A stretch of 64,000 nt of DNA from Numida meleagris (Eukaryota > Chordata > Aves > Galliformes > Numididae): positions 78,352,445 through 78,416,444 of the forward strand of contig NC_034412.1 of the NCBI RefSeq assembly GCF_002078875.1, written 5' to 3'. Below the pieces are notes generated by a model. It saw only the letters and a program-made list of their open reading frames with translations, was not told where the DNA came from and made no database searches. Positions 46,739-59,775 of the stretch are shown piece after piece (within the stretch, counting starts at the first letter, position 1; each line of letters starts with the position of its first letter). Made by a program: the position numbers and the translations under genes.

Positions 46739-49700
46739 ATGTTCAAAGTGAAAACAAATGTATTTCTTTAATCAATTATATGCTGATTATTGAGAGACTC
46801 CAAAATGGAGATCTCTGTTTAAAAACAGTAAGACTTCAGAAAAGTCATTTCTGCATGCATACAAATGTGTTCATACATTAAATAATGTGCTTTAAATGAT
46901 TGAATCTTTAAAGTGAGAAAAGCGAACTAATTCAAAACATAAAGGGTTACAAAATGCAGGACTGAAAATATATCCCTGAATAATATGAAGACAGTGTTAT
47001 TAATTTTTTTTTTCATGTTCAATCCATCACGTCATTATTAATAGAGAATATTACCTTTGTAACATACTATTAGCTAAAATTAATGCAAGATAGTAACATT
47101 TATGGTCTCTACTCTAAAACATGACATTATCTTGGAAATGCAACTATTCTTGAATACCAGCATAGGAATATTTGAAGACGTATAATTTTCTTCTCACATG
47201 TGAGTGTTTTAAGCAATTTTTTTTCTGTAAATTTTAATGTTTTTAATGCATTATTGGTTACTCTTAAGATAAACACAATTGGATTGTTTTATGTAATTTC
47301 ATATGCTATTGCATTTTTTTTTTCATTTTGATGTAATGAGGCTATCTTCTTTTCTACTCATACTAGTGGATCTTCCTGGACTCACAACACAAAGATGTTA
47401 TTCTTCTTAAGAGTCCAACTTTTCTGTGATGCTGAGTAAAAAGATTAACTCATACTGATTCTATGGCAGAAAAAGAGAATTGGAATCTCTTTATTTGTAT
47501 TTGATATCCGTTGGTTCTCTGCGTACAATCACATAACCAACAAAGGTACAATATTTAATAGTAAGACTAAGAGATACTGAGAGAAATTAATGTAATTTTT
47601 TTAGACACTTCAATTTGTGATCTGCTGATCCAAAATGAAATTTTAATAAATTCATTGTATATCCAGAAAAATCTTATTTCTCCAGACATCATATAGTCAA
47701 TAGGTCATAAGGTCAAGTAGTATGAAATTTATGCTTGCTGCTTAAGTACAAAACAAATATTCCAAAAACTATTCTAGAGTTTTGGGAAGCTGAGTATGAA
47801 ACATCTATTTGCAACTGAAAAGGATGTACGTTTATGATTGTGCTGGTTAATGATGTTTGCATTTGCATAATCACCACAATGCTTCCTTTAATTTTTACAT
47901 TCTTCACATTTTTCTTTCTTTTTAACAATTTCTTACATTGTTTGTGGGGCAGCATGGTGAATTAATCTCGGAATATTTGCATTTTTCTATAAATAGCATT
48001 ATGCATTGCCAAATAAAGAAAGTAAAAAAAGGTTTTATTTTTTGCCTGTTTTACTTATCTTTTGATTATGTGCTTTTCTCTTTTTTTTTAACTTTTTTTT
48101 CTGCAAACAAACTTCATTGAAATATTATTTCTCCATACAACCTTTTCTTCTTCAATGCCCTAGAATTGTCATTCTGTTTTTCACAATATTTGGGCAACAT
48201 GATAAAAGTAAACACAGAAAGAAGTATCTATCTGGAAAAGGAAGAAAGAAATGTTTGCAACACTCATTTTCTGAATTATTTTATTTACTGAATTACATGA
48301 AAAGGAATTGTGACATGTGGATAAAAAATTCTTTCAAAAAGAATGAAAAGAAGAGAAAGTCCTTTCATAAATTTAAGAGGCCTGTGGTGATATATGTGTT
48401 TCAAGTGTTTGATGCACAGTAGGCTGTAAATACTGTTATAACATAGCATACAGTAACAGTAGAAATGGTATTTCCTGGAACACAGATTGGATATTATTAA
48501 AATAAAAATACATAATAATGCTAATTCTACAAGGCTTCAAGTATGGTTGATTGTTTTTTTCCCAACATTGTGCAAGAAGAACAAAGAGCTATAGATACTC
48601 TGTATACAAGGTCGGTTCATACAGATATGTACTTGTGACAGTAACTGACAAGAAAATGGTAGATAAAATGACCATAAAAAACAAAGAAGAGGCAGAGGAA
48701 AGAGAAGAAAAAAGACTGAATGGTGAATAGTACTGATTTGAAAATATTACATCTTATAACTGAAGCAATTGCTTCAGATAATAATGTCTCTAATTATTTT
48801 TCCTCAAAATAATGAATAGTTTAGATAAACAGCTAAAAGCCATATATGTCTGTAAGCTGATCCTCCATAAATTTTTCATGCTTCAAAATGTCTACAAATG
48901 CAGCTAATTATGGTGAAATTATCTGTATTTTAAATTTTTTGATGAAAGCACCTATCTTATGACAGTCAGCATAGATCATGTTTGGTTTTTTTTTATCTTT
49001 GGATAAAATTGCTCCCATGGCAAGCCTTTTGCCTCTAATTTTCAATTAATCTTTCTTCAATGATATTTACAGCATATTACTACTCTTAGCAACATACTTA
49101 AACTTTGTTTGAGTTGCACAAAATGACCTCCAGAGGTACATTTCCTTACTTGATATTCTCTTAAAAACAACCAACCCACAAAAGACATCTTGAGTATTCC
49201 CTAACTTACGCTTTATGTAATAAAACATTTCTGTTTATTTGATAACATTATGGACTTTCATCCACATTTAAAAGACTTTCTGGTCAGAAGCTCGTACTAC
49301 TTTTGAATAAAATAAACACTGTATATTCAAACTGTCAACTCTGTTCTCTTTGTTCTCTAGTAAATACCTAAACATTTCCTGTAGAGAGGCCACTCTTTCT
49401 AGAAGGTAGAGACCCAATTCATCACTGTACCTTATAGACTAGGGCACTAATCTAAGCAGAGTGCTCCAAGAATACATTTTACGTGACATGAGCAGTTAGT
49501 CTAAGTTTCCTCCCCAAATGCAATTCTTGCTTAACTCTCTGTGAAAAACGGCTACCTTGCAGCAATATGAAGGTAAAGAGGTGAATAACCATATACATAT
49601 AAATGGGCAAAATATGTTTTTTCCGTAACAAACTCCTGTTTGAGGTGCTGTATTATATGCACTGATAGTTGCATTTTGTATATACTAAGAGGATTAATGG

Positions 49701-51394
49701 TGTATTTATTTCTCCTTTTTTTCCATTCATGTAGCAGGAATGGACCAGTTGGGAATTGTCACTGTGTGATTTTTAAGTGAAGTTCAAGATGTATTCCTCT
49801 GAAACCAGATGTCGTCATTCCTGGTTTTCTTTTGGAGTATATCATGAACTTTTCATATCATCTTTAAAGGATGTATTGAAACAATAAAAATAAGTAATCA
49901 GAATAAGAAAACAGAAGAGTTGTACTAAAGTAAATCCACTGGGTTTTTGGAGGCTAGTGGAGGAAAAGTGCTGAAGAGGACAATTAATGACCAAAAAAAT
50001 TTCAAGGTCATTTGAAGAAATATTCTGTTACTGTTTAAAAAGCAGCACTAGAACTTAGAACTCTGTATACTACATTTAAAAGCTAAAATTGCAAAAAAAA
50101 AAAAAAAAGATATTTGGTGGACAACTTATTCTCATTCACTCAATTTCTAAATTTCTAATGGGATCTAAAATTGATAATAATTGTTGAAAATAAAGGAGCA
50201 AAACCCAGTTAACTATCTTATCTCTGTTGCTTGACTTTTGGTGAAGTTTCACTTAAAAATTAAATCAATTAAAAATTAAATTAGCTGCACTTGAGGTTGC
50301 TACCAAGGAACTCTGAAGCTTTCATTACAGATCAGCAATGTATCTATGTGGATACAGTTATGCTTAGATGTCTTTACACACATTACTAAGAGAAAATCAT
50401 GCCTTTATGAGTTAGTCATTAGTTTGAGGATTCAGGTGAACTTCCTAACCATGGTGTTTTGAATACCTTGATTAGATGCATGATCAAGAACCTTAGAGTC
50501 CATCTTATTTTACGTGTTAATAGACCTGAAAATTTAAAATGAAAGATCAAGTCCATCCTTCTGGTAGATTAAAGCAAACACTGTCTAATAAACTTCACCT
50601 TTTAATACAACTTAAACTACATACTTAAGACCGGAAGCTTGAGGGGAAAAGATAAAATCAGATCAGTAAGGAGAGCTTTTTTCATTAATGGCTACATTTC
50701 TTCAGCCATCATAAGCAAATAGCACTTTCACTGTATAGTGTCTACAATGATCTCTATATATTCATAAATATAATCATAAATAAATATCTATTTGTCTATA
50801 TATTTAATCATTGTAATCACTATACAATGGCTGCAGGTTTATGCTGTTCAAGTTCAGATTTGTATTAATTTAACTATGTACCTATTTATTTATTTATTTT
50901 ACAGATTGAAAAATATTAGACAGATAACTTATTCTACATCAGTAACAGATGATAAGGGAATTCACTGAAAGACACATTGAAAATGTTTCTGTTAGTGATT
51001 GCTGATTTTCATGATTATCAGTTTACATTCTCTTTCTGAATAAATTATAGAGAGCAGTCATCAAGCTATGAACCTTTCCAGGTTAATTTTTTAGAAAATA
51101 AAATGGGAAATATCCATCTGAACCAGAATGTTTGGTACTTTTTACTACTAATGGTGACTCTGAGTTTATCTTCTACAGCTGTCCTTGAAAACTGACAGTT
51201 ATATGTACCAAGAGAACATTCTTTCCCCCAAACATAGTAGAGTTCACTTCATATTTTGTGAGATTTTTCCTAGTCTTATAATTCACAGGAACATGTCTTG
51301 GTATCAGCTGAAACAGAGCTGATTTTCTTCATCGTGTCTGGTATGATGCTATGTTTTGGCTTTAGGAGAAAAACAATGTTTATAACACACAGAT
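46739..51394. other. 4.7 kb without gene or recognised interspersed repeat
   Basis: AT-rich DNA with an A-run at about 50093-50108 and a (TTTA)n-like stretch near 50885-50899. A 101-codon frame at 48117-48422 is rich in Lys, Phe and Ser with no motif, and is treated as chance. Confidence 0.5.
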
Positions 51395-51891
51395 ATTTTA
51401 GTTATTGCTGAGTGGTGCTGTACAGAGCCAAGGGCATTTCAGTTTCTCAGCTTTTTGTACTGTCCTGTCACTGAGGGGGACTGGGGGCTACAAGGAGATG
51501 GGAAAGGACATAACTGGGACAGCTGACCTAAAATGTCCCAAGGGATATTCCATAACCTATGACATAATTCACAAAAACCTGTAAAACTGAGGGCAGTTGG
51601 CTAGGGAGGGGCTGCCACTACTCGGGGACTGGATGGGCATCAGTTGGCAAGTGGTGACCAATTGCTTGTGCATCACCTGTTTTGTAAATATATATGTAGA
51701 TGATTATCATTACTGTTCTCTTTTCTCTCTTAGTAAATAGTGTAGTAAATAGTATGAGGGGTTTTGTTTGTTTGTTTGTTTGTTTGTTTGTTTGTTTTTT
51801 TCCCAGTTCTATTCTTCATACCTCTGGAAGGTGCAGGGAGTGAGCAAAGGGCTATGTAGTGTTTAGCTGCTTGCCAGATTAAACTACAACA
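51395..51891 (+). mobile_element. Avian ERVL-type LTR
   Basis: The series 'attgctgagtggtgctg', 'actgggggctacaaggag', 'gggacagctgacctaaa', 'gggatattccataacctatg', 'ggggactggatgggcatc', 'gcatcacctgttttgtaaat', 'gtttagctgcttgcc' and the end 'taaactacaaca' follows the bird-wide ERVL LTR as recalled. The segment that would normally carry 'ttgtctttatctcaaccc' has been replaced by a (GTTT)n array. The 5' limit is approximate and no target duplication was found. Confidence 0.78.
51765..51797 (+). repeat. (TGTT)n array inside the LTR
   Basis: About eight GTTT units followed by a T-run. It lies inside the ERVL-type LTR and probably grew from its T-rich segment. Confidence 0.92.
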
Positions 51892-53797
51892 TAAAACACT
51901 GTGGATTAGCAGCAATATTGAAGCTCAGCCTGGATTAAAGGGACCCAAATTATCTACATGTTTTCTTGAAGAATAATAGATTGCTCATTTTATTACTCTT
52001 ATAATGTCTTATTCTGCTTCATTTATCTATGCGTTTATTTTTAAGGCATATAAATTCTGCATTCTAAGGAATCATTGGCTTGCAAATTCTCTTGGAGAAT
52101 CTGAAGCGTAGTCCTGTTAAAGATGTACAATATATGATATATATGCTACAAGAGTCTGAAAGTTTTGACGATTATATCTGAGGAAAAAGACACTATATCT
52201 CTCAGCTGTAACTATAAAGTTATTCTGCCACAAAGGGAAATAATACCTTTCTTATTAAAATTTTATTTTAGAAGTACCACTGACTTTAGGATCAACGGGC
52301 AAGAGACTGTCAATTGTAGTAGTATCAAACATCATAGTACAAAGGATTTTATGTATGCTCTTACATACATTCACACATACTTTTATGTTATATGCGTATG
52401 TATGTGTGTATATATATATACATATATATGAGGTTTCTGTGTTGATATCCACCAAAGTTTAACACACCTAATTTTCTGGCTATATGGCCAGGCCATTAGA
52501 CCTAAGTTTTTTTAACAGGAACATGGTCATTATTTTCTTAAGGGAGGATCAAGAACAAATGCCAATTTCATCCTGCTTTTCTTACAGCTCAAAGATATAA
52601 AATATAGTTTTTCTCTTGACAAAGGTAGGTCATTCTGTATGTAAGCATAATTCACTAGCTTTGTTGCCACATTGACTAATTAGGAAGAATTTAATTGGGT
52701 AGCATTTTTAAATGTACAGCAACACTGAATCTACACCTGCTTTTGGAATTCATCTTCAAACAATAGTTCAGATATCTATCATTAACTACGTCTGTTTGGA
52801 TAGTCACCACTGAATTCGCTATTTTTAAAATAATCAGTCAAGGCAATGCCTACATGAAGTAAAAATCTGCCATCGAGATTTTACAGTTTTATCAGTTTGA
52901 AAAAAAAACATACTAATACTGCTATAACAATTTTATTTTTGGTTTTGGCTGATACATCCTGATGTATAATTATGATATTTCAGCATATAGCCAACATTCT
53001 ATTTTCTCTTGCATTGAGAAAATAGGGAGGGATGCTAGAAAACAACAACAAAAAAAGTTGTTTGATAACATTTATAAAGTCTCTTTTCCCCTAGCACTGT
53101 AGTGCTTACAAAACTTTAATTATGTAAAGTTAATGAGTGGAGGATATGTCCTTGGTGTTATCATTTGTGTAAGATTCTGTACTACTTTCATTCTGGTATC
53201 ATAATAACATCAATTTATTAAACAATATTACTAATATATGCAGTTCATTTTCTCTCTAATGTTCTTCGAAACAACATACTGTGCCAGGATTACATTTAAA
53301 CACATCAAACACCACAATATTTTTAAAGAAGCAAGAATGAAATACAACCTGCCTGTAGAACATTAGGGCAACAGTGAAAAAATTTACTCCACATTCTGTA
53401 ATCAACCACAAGAAGTTCTTTTTTGTTCTTGTTGTTGCTGTTGTTTGTTTTCAGAGAAAGAATATACTTAATAATTAATAGTTACTTTGTGTCACAGCAG
53501 TGAATTCCATAGACAGAGTCATCAGTCAATACTTCAGAACATGCTTTTGATTATTCCTCAGGTGTCTTGAAGCTAGTAAGGACTGTTAACATAAGAATTG
53601 AAAACTTGAATCTGACTGCCTCGCCATCATTTATTTATCCAGACTTCTACAGTAGAATTCAATCTGTAATTCATTAAAATGTTTTAGAGTATATTAATCG
53701 ACTCCAAAATGAAGGACATTTAATTCTAGATAGATATTGAAATAGGCAAAGCAATATACAAATACTGAAAAAGATACTTCAGAGCTTTAAAACAAAA
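51892..53797. other. No gene or clear repeat seen
   Basis: AT-rich DNA with a TG/TA-rich tract at about 52391-52430. Confidence 0.5.
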
Positions 53798-53798
53798 T

Positions 53799-54483
53799 CA
53801 TAGAATTACAGAACCATAGAATGGTTTGAGCTTGAAGGGACCTTTAAGATCATCTAGTTCCAACTCCCCTGCAATAGGCAGGGACACCTGCCAATAGACC
53901 AGGTTGCTCAAAGACCCATGCAGCCTGGCCTTGAATGCTTCAGGGAGAGGGCATCCACAACCTCTCTGAGCAACCTGTTCCAATGTCTCACCATCCTCAT
54001 AGTAAAGAATTTATTCCTACTATCTAGTCTAAATCTACCTCATTCAATTTTAAACTGTTTCCCCTTGTCCTGTCACTACATACCCTCATAAAAAGTCCCT
54101 CCCTCGCTTTCTTGTAGGCCTCCTTTGGGTACTGGAAGGCCTCTATAAGGTCCACCCAGTTCCTTCCCTTCTCTAGATTGAAGAGCCACAATCTCTAAAT
54201 CTGTCCCCATAGGGGAGGTGCTCTAGCCCTCTGATCTTCTTTGGGGCCCTCCTCGGGACCTGCTCCAACAGCTCAATGTCCTTCCTGTGTTGGGGGGGGG
54301 GGGGGGGCAGAATTGGATGCAGTACTCCAGGTGGGACCTCACGATAGCAGAGTAGAGGGGCAGAATCACCTTCCTTGACTTGCTGGTCATGCTTCTCTTG
54401 ATGAAACTGAGGATGAGGTTGGCCTTCTGGGCTGCAAATGCACATTTCCTGTTCATGTTGAGTCTTTCATCAATGGACAGAGT
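53799..54483 (-). mobile_element. CR1 LINE fragment
   Basis: Minus-strand CR1 of about 685 bp from 'catagaattacagaaccata' through 'ttgaagggacctttaag', 'caacctgttccaatgtctc', 'ccccttgtcctgtcacta' and 'gcagtactccaggtggga' to 'tcatgttgagtctttcatc'. A run of 16 G at 54292-54307 replaces the usual short 'ttggggccc' sequence, probably expanded by slippage. Open frames of 90-92 codons are pieces of ORF2 in two phases, so the copy is frameshifted. Confidence 0.92.
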
Positions 54484-55139
54484 TGATGAAAAGAGTAGCA
54501 TTTAGGTAAAAATAATAATGAAATATAATAAAAGAGTAGAGTAATAATAAAAAGAATAAAATAGTTGAGTTTAAGTAAAAATATGGGAGCACATCTGGAA
54601 AAAAAATAATTCCCTCACAATCCCAAAACAATTTGAGATTCCAACATCCAAATCAGAGTTCTTAAATTCCGTTTTAGTTTGAAATCTAAGAAATCATATT
54701 AGAGAAAACAACTATATTCATACTGGATATATTCATTATAAGAAAAAGTAAATTACCAGACTGCATAGATTGTAAGTTTGCTTAAATTACACTCACTAAT
54801 ATAATACAAATTATCCTTATTTATGTCTTTAAAACACACACCTATGCTAAAAAGCTGAAAACTTAAACATTTTAAGGTTCTACTAGTCTGTCTGGAGTAT
54901 TAAAATCCATCCTCACTCTGTTGGGAGTGAGGTTTGTTTATTTCTTTAATGAATTAACATTTTTCTGAGAGTCAAAGCCAGGAAAAGAGAAGAATCTTTC
55001 TGGATAAAGGTGTGTTTTGTACTTCCAAATTTTTCTATAGTATCCTGATATTTAATGCTAATGTATTCTACAAACAAGAAAGAGAACAAGTTGTCTAGCA
55101 GTGTAGCATTTTGTCCTTGAAGAATGAGATACTCCATGA
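54484..55139. other. No gene or clear repeat seen
   Basis: AT-rich DNA, with A/T-rich repeats of 'aataataa' type directly after the CR1. Confidence 0.5.
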
Positions 55140-55405
55140 GATGATAGGCCTGGAATTTCCCTGGTCAGTTCAGATCAGCTGTCCCCACTGCAACCACGTT
55201 CAAACACTCAAATTCTTGTGCATCCCCAACCTCCATACTGGAGAGCAGTGTGTGAAATAGAGAACATGTTGGCACCACAAATGCTGTTCTGAAACTTTGA
55301 AAACATCAGTGTGTTATCAATACTGTGTTAGCCACAAAATGTCTCCCTTCCTTTACAAAATATTGACTGCTGAGAAGAAAATTAACTCTATCCCAAGCAT
55401 GCTCA
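55140..55405 (+). mobile_element. Likely avian LTR remnant
   Basis: The segments 'tgttatcaatactgtgttagc' (near 55311) and 'agaagaaaattaactctatcc' (near 55373) resemble the 3' end of a common avian LTR type that I recall as carrying a 'gaagaaaattaactctatccc' end. Earlier parts are too diverged for certainty. No terminus or target duplication was identified. Confidence 0.42.
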
Positions 55406-56225
55406 GTGTAACGTCATATTCAATAAAACCATTTTCCACATCACTAGTTTGCTGGTAATTTAGACTGACGTGTGTTTTTCATTTGAATTGGAGTAATAAA
55501 TTTAGAGCCAGATTTCTAGTGGAGTTTCTTATGAAGACCTAAATGGAAGCTGACCTTCAATTTATCAAAAAGTATGGTTCTAAGCATTGATGTTGAATAT
55601 GAATAATCATTTCTCCCATTACCTCTTTTGCCCACAGTGCCTGTAAAATTAAGATGCTATATTTCTAAGTTATATTTAGAGGAATACAAGCATATTTTAA
55701 ATATACAGATTTAGTAAATGATTGGCTGCATTTTAATTTCATTCAATAAAATATTTTTTAAACTAGATGCAAATCTAACTTTTCTACAGCAAAGTTTTTC
55801 TTTTAAGAATCAAAGAAACTTTACAGTCTTATTATAGAACAACTTGATTTTTAAACTAATTTCAGTTTTTGTTCATTATTTTGATTACATTGTCTTATAA
55901 AATGACCCAAGAAACCTGATTTTTTTTTTCTGTGTTCACTGAGGAAAGCAACTTCAGGAAGCATCTGCCATGTCTCTTAACTTTAGTTAGAGTCAGTTGG
56001 CTCTAAAACAACTATCCTTTTTTTTATTTGTTTGGATGGAAAAGGAGTTTGTAAAGAGAAAAAAATCATTGTCCAGAATTATAGGAATTCATACTACAGT
56101 CCATGTTCAAGTCTTCTTATTTTTTTTCTACTGATCATCAAACAGTGCTTTAGGCAAAATACTGCTGTTTTTACGTATCCGTGTCCTTTTTTAAAAAAAT
56201 TAGGTGCACAGAGTTAAAAATTTAT
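55406..56225. other. No gene or clear repeat seen
   Basis: AT-rich DNA with short T-runs. Confidence 0.5.
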
Positions 56226-56227
56226 TT

Positions 56228-57445
56228 CATAGAATCATAGAATTAGCAAGGTTGGAAAAGACCTACAAGATCATCCAGTCCAACCATACACCTACCACCA
56301 ACAACCCCACTAAACCATGTCTCTCAACACTATATCTAAATGTTTCTTGAACACCTCCAGGGACGGTGACTCAACCACCTCCCTGGGCAGCCCATTCCAG
56401 TGCCTGACCACTCTCTCAGAAAAGTAGTGTTTCCTAATGTCCAGCCTAAATCTCCCCTGGCGCAACTTGAGGCCATTCCCCCTTGTCCTATCACTAGTTA
56501 CAAGAGGGAAGATGCTGACCCCCAGCTCACTACAACATCCCTTCAGGTAGTTATAGAGGGTGATAAGGTCTCCCCTGAGCCTCCTCTTCTCCAGACTGAA
56601 GAATCCCAGCTTCCTCAGCCGCTCCTCATAAGGCCTGTGCTCCAGACCCCTCACCAGCTTGGTCGCCCTCCTCGGAACACGCTCCAGGGCCTCAATGTCT
56701 TTCTTGCAGTGAGGGGCCCAGAACTGGACACAGTACTCGAGGTGGGGCCTCACTAGGGCTGAGTACAGAGGGACAATGACTTCCCTACTCCAACTGGCAA
56801 CACTGTTTCTGATACAAGCCAGGATGCCATTGGCCTTCTTGGCCACCTGGGCACACTGCTGTCTCATGTTCAGCCGAGCATTGACCAATACCCCCAGGTC
56901 CGTTTTTTCCACACAACCTTCCAGCCACTCTGCCCCGAACCTGTAGTGTTGCCTGGGGTTGTTGCGGCCAAAGTGCAGGACTCGGTACTTGGTCTTGTTG
57001 AACCTCATCCCGTTGGCTTCAGCCCAGAGATCCAGCCCATCCAGATCTCTCTGTACGGCCTTCCCACTCCCAGGCAGATCGACACTTCCTGCCAGCTTGG
57101 TGTTGTCTGCAAACTTAACGACGGTGTTCTCAATGCCCCCATCCAGGTCATCAATAAAAATATTGAAAAGGACAGGCCCCAGCACTGACCCCTGGGGAAC
57201 ACTACTTGTGACCGGTTGCCAGCTGGATTTAACTCCATTCACCACCACTCTCTGGGCCCGGCCCTCCAGCCAGCTCCTTACCCAGCAAAGAGTGTACCTG
57301 TCTAAGCCATGGGCTGCCAGTTTCTCCAGGAGAATACTGTGGGAGACAGTGTCAAAGGCCTTGCTGAAGTCTAGGTAGACCACATCAACAGACTTTCCCT
57401 CATCCACCAGATGGGTCACTCGATTACAGAAGGAGAATAGAATTT
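56228..57445 (-). mobile_element. CR1 LINE, about 1.2 kb, well preserved
   Basis: Minus-strand CR1 with 3' end 'catagaatcatagaattag' at 56228. It covers the 3' UTR and the carboxy-terminal half of ORF2 and stops near 57445, just upstream of RT motif A. It is the best preserved coding CR1 in the window and the most GC-rich stretch of the right half. A 'ctgtaatcgag' disturbance at the 5' edge marks the truncation area. Confidence 0.94.
56310..57419 (-). pseudogene. CR1 ORF2 reverse transcriptase, 370 codons open, active site FADN
   Basis: The frame is open to the natural ORF2 end ('DIVLRDMV' then stop). It contains RT motif A '[11 protein letters not shown]', '[20 protein letters not shown]', and the catalytic box reads FADN where active copies have FADD; the changed codon is AAC (minus strand of 57102-57104). 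The rest runs through '[17 protein letters not shown]', '[19 protein letters not shown]' and '[19 protein letters not shown]'. The methionine at 57419 is internal: the endonuclease and the RT fingers are gone by truncation. Loss of the second active-site Asp would abolish polymerase activity even in a longer protein. Confidence 0.9.
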
Positions 57446-58173
57446 GGTATTGTATTTCTCTGCCATGCCAACCCTTTCACACTTTCTTGTTTCTTCTTGT
57501 TTGTTTTTTTTTTTTCTATTTCTTGCACTTTTTCCACCAACTTTGCCCCGCTTTTTTTTTTTTCCACTTGCTATAGCTTGCCAATACTTTGTTAAATTGT
57601 TTAGATTTTCTTTGTGATACCCCTGGGATTTGAAGAAAATACTGTTTTCAACAGAGCTGACAGAACAGAAGATGAAGCTGATACAGCAGGACTACTGAAA
57701 GTATTTTGCAAAATGAAATTAACAGACTTCTTTTAGCACTCATAGCCCTTTGTTCTATAATTACTGATAGCAGTTTTGTCTTTGAAGCTCAGAATCATTT
57801 CATGGCTCCCAGGCAGGTAGAATCTGCAGTAGCTGCAAAAGCAGCATTTTTAGGTTTTCAGGGGAGTAAGAGAGTCTCTCATAGTTTTCTTTCTGTAGTT
57901 TTCAGTTTTTGTAGTTTTTCCTCCCAGTCAAAACTCTTGATCAACTTTGGGAACAGATCTTATATTCTTCACTGGGGTCATAGACTCAGAATGAACGAAA
58001 AATGTGAAACTGCCTGACACTTGTATGTCTCTATGGAATGAGATTTCTTGTCTTAGTAATTTAGTTAGTTTTCTGATTTAGTTATTTAGTTATCATTATA
58101 CTTCAGTTCTTTCTTACACGAATAATATAGACAAGCTGATGGAAATGTATGGTCAGAAACTGCTAGCACATGC
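57446..58173. other. No gene or clear repeat seen
   Basis: T-rich stretches near 57500-57515 and 57553-57564. A 103-codon frame at 57706-58017 has no recognised motif. Confidence 0.5.
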
Positions 58174-58630
58174 ATAGAATAGAATAGAATAGAATAGAAC
58201 AGAACAGTTGGAAGAGTTCTTCAAAGATCACCTAGCTTACCAAATGTTAAAGCATATTTTTGAAGACACAATCCAAATGTCACTTGAACACTGAGGAGTT
58301 GTGAGGCATCAATATCTTGGAAACCTGTTCCAGGGTTTTATCATTCTTATAGTAAAGAATTTTTTTCTAATGTTCAGTCTGAGCCTCTTCTGGTGCAGCT
58401 TTGTGCTGTTTCCATGTGTACTGTCATTGGTTGATAAGGAGAAGAGATCACCATCTCATGCTACAGTTAACCTCCTCAGTAAGTTGCAGGGACTGATGAG
58501 GTCACCTTTGAGCCTTTTTTTCTCTGTCCTGGACAACTCAGATTTCCTCAGCCTCTCCTCATGGGACACGCTGCACAACCTTTTTAACAATTTTACTGCT
58601 CTCCTCTGTACAATTGCAAGAACCTTAACA
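58174..58630 (-). mobile_element. Old CR1 with expanded tail repeat
   Basis: Minus-strand CR1, strongly diverged. It is recognised by 'aaacctgttccaggg', 'tcttatagtaaagaattttt', 'ctcctcagtaagttgcagg' and 'cctcagcctctcctcatggg'. Its 3' end consists of an (AGAAT)4-5 array at 58176-58199 instead of the usual two-unit end, so the terminal repeat has been expanded or altered. Confidence 0.85.
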
Positions 58631-59556
58631 TTAATATATATAATTATATAAACCATATATAGTTATATAAATATATATATTAATTGATATATTATAAATA
58701 TTGTGAGCAGAGTTGATTAAGCTGTTGAAAATACAGAATGCGAAGATCTAGCTGTTAAGATTTAATGACTACAGGGCTAAGAGAGGATACATAGATGGTG
58801 CAACTGCAGCTCAAAGCAAAGTCTTGATTTGTCATGACCACGGACTAAGCACATTAATGCCATGTATACTGAGATTAGGTGGAAATTCTGCCAAAATGTG
58901 TATGCATGATAAATTAATAAAGAACCTACACCCTATGTTCCAGCTGATATCAGCCATTTTTTTAAGTCTGTAAAAAGAGGTTCTACGTTACTATGTGACT
59001 TCAGACAGTTGAAATGGTAACCTTTATCAGCTCCTAGGGTGAGTTCTGTTTGTTTGTTTTCTGGGGGAAAAAAGTACAACATACACGACATGGAAGGTCT
59101 GCACTTTATCTTAAAGCGCTGTAATTTTGCAGAGAAAAAATTACAGATTAGAAGGCATACATTTATATTCCTTAGGAAAATTATAAGATATATATAACAT
59201 TGTGTGTAGATGTACATTATGCATATTGTATGTTGAAGGCGCTTAAACATCTTTGCAAATATGACTCCATAAGGCTGCCGTGTACTAGAAATGGATTCAG
59301 AGACAGGCATAAACAGAATCAAAAGGGAATTTCTGTTTCCCAATATCGCAGTCAGCTGACTAGACAATACAGGTAATCAAAAATTACATAACAACAGAAT
59401 ATATTTAATGTAGTTGTGCTTGCAGCTGTTGGAATTGGAGTTTCCCTTTTACCTCAGTGAACTGCTAGTACCCTTTACCATCTTCTGTGTTTGAAGACAC
59501 TGAGCATAACAGCAGGATTTATGTGTAACTGTGGCTTGTATGTAGTAAAAAAAAAC
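58631..59556. other. No gene or clear repeat seen
   Basis: Very AT-rich start with TATA-type repeats (58635-58690), then unique-looking DNA. A 144-codon minus-strand frame at 58933-59367 shows no motif or family resemblance and is not called. Confidence 0.45.
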
Positions 59557-59559
59557 ATA

Positions 59560-59775
59560 GAATCATAGAATCAAAGAATTATTCAAGTTGGAAAAAACAT
59601 CTAGGATCATTTAGTCCAACCATTCCTTTACCACCAATATTGCCCACTAAACCATGTCCCTAAGTACTGCATCTAGCCTTTCCTTAAACACCTGCAAGGA
59701 CAGTGACTCCACCACTTCCCTAGGCAGTCTGTTCCAACCACTTCTTCTCAAAAGAAATTATTCCTAAATCAATTA
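59560..59775 (-). mobile_element. CR1 3' end fragment
   Basis: Minus-strand CR1 tail of about 215 bp with 'catagaatcatagaatcaaa', 'tcaagttggaaaaaac', 'cccactaaaccatgtccct', 'acagtgactccaccacttc' and 'ggcagtctgttcca'. Confidence 0.88.

Noticed and set aside
56400..57378. Plus-strand frames of 80-139 codons opposite the CR1 ORF2
   Set aside because: These are shadows of the minus-strand reverse-transcriptase frame.
58933..59367. 144-codon minus-strand open frame
   Set aside because: It is the longest non-TE frame, but it lacks motifs, repeats or splice-supported structure. A frame of this length is expected now and then in 64 kb.
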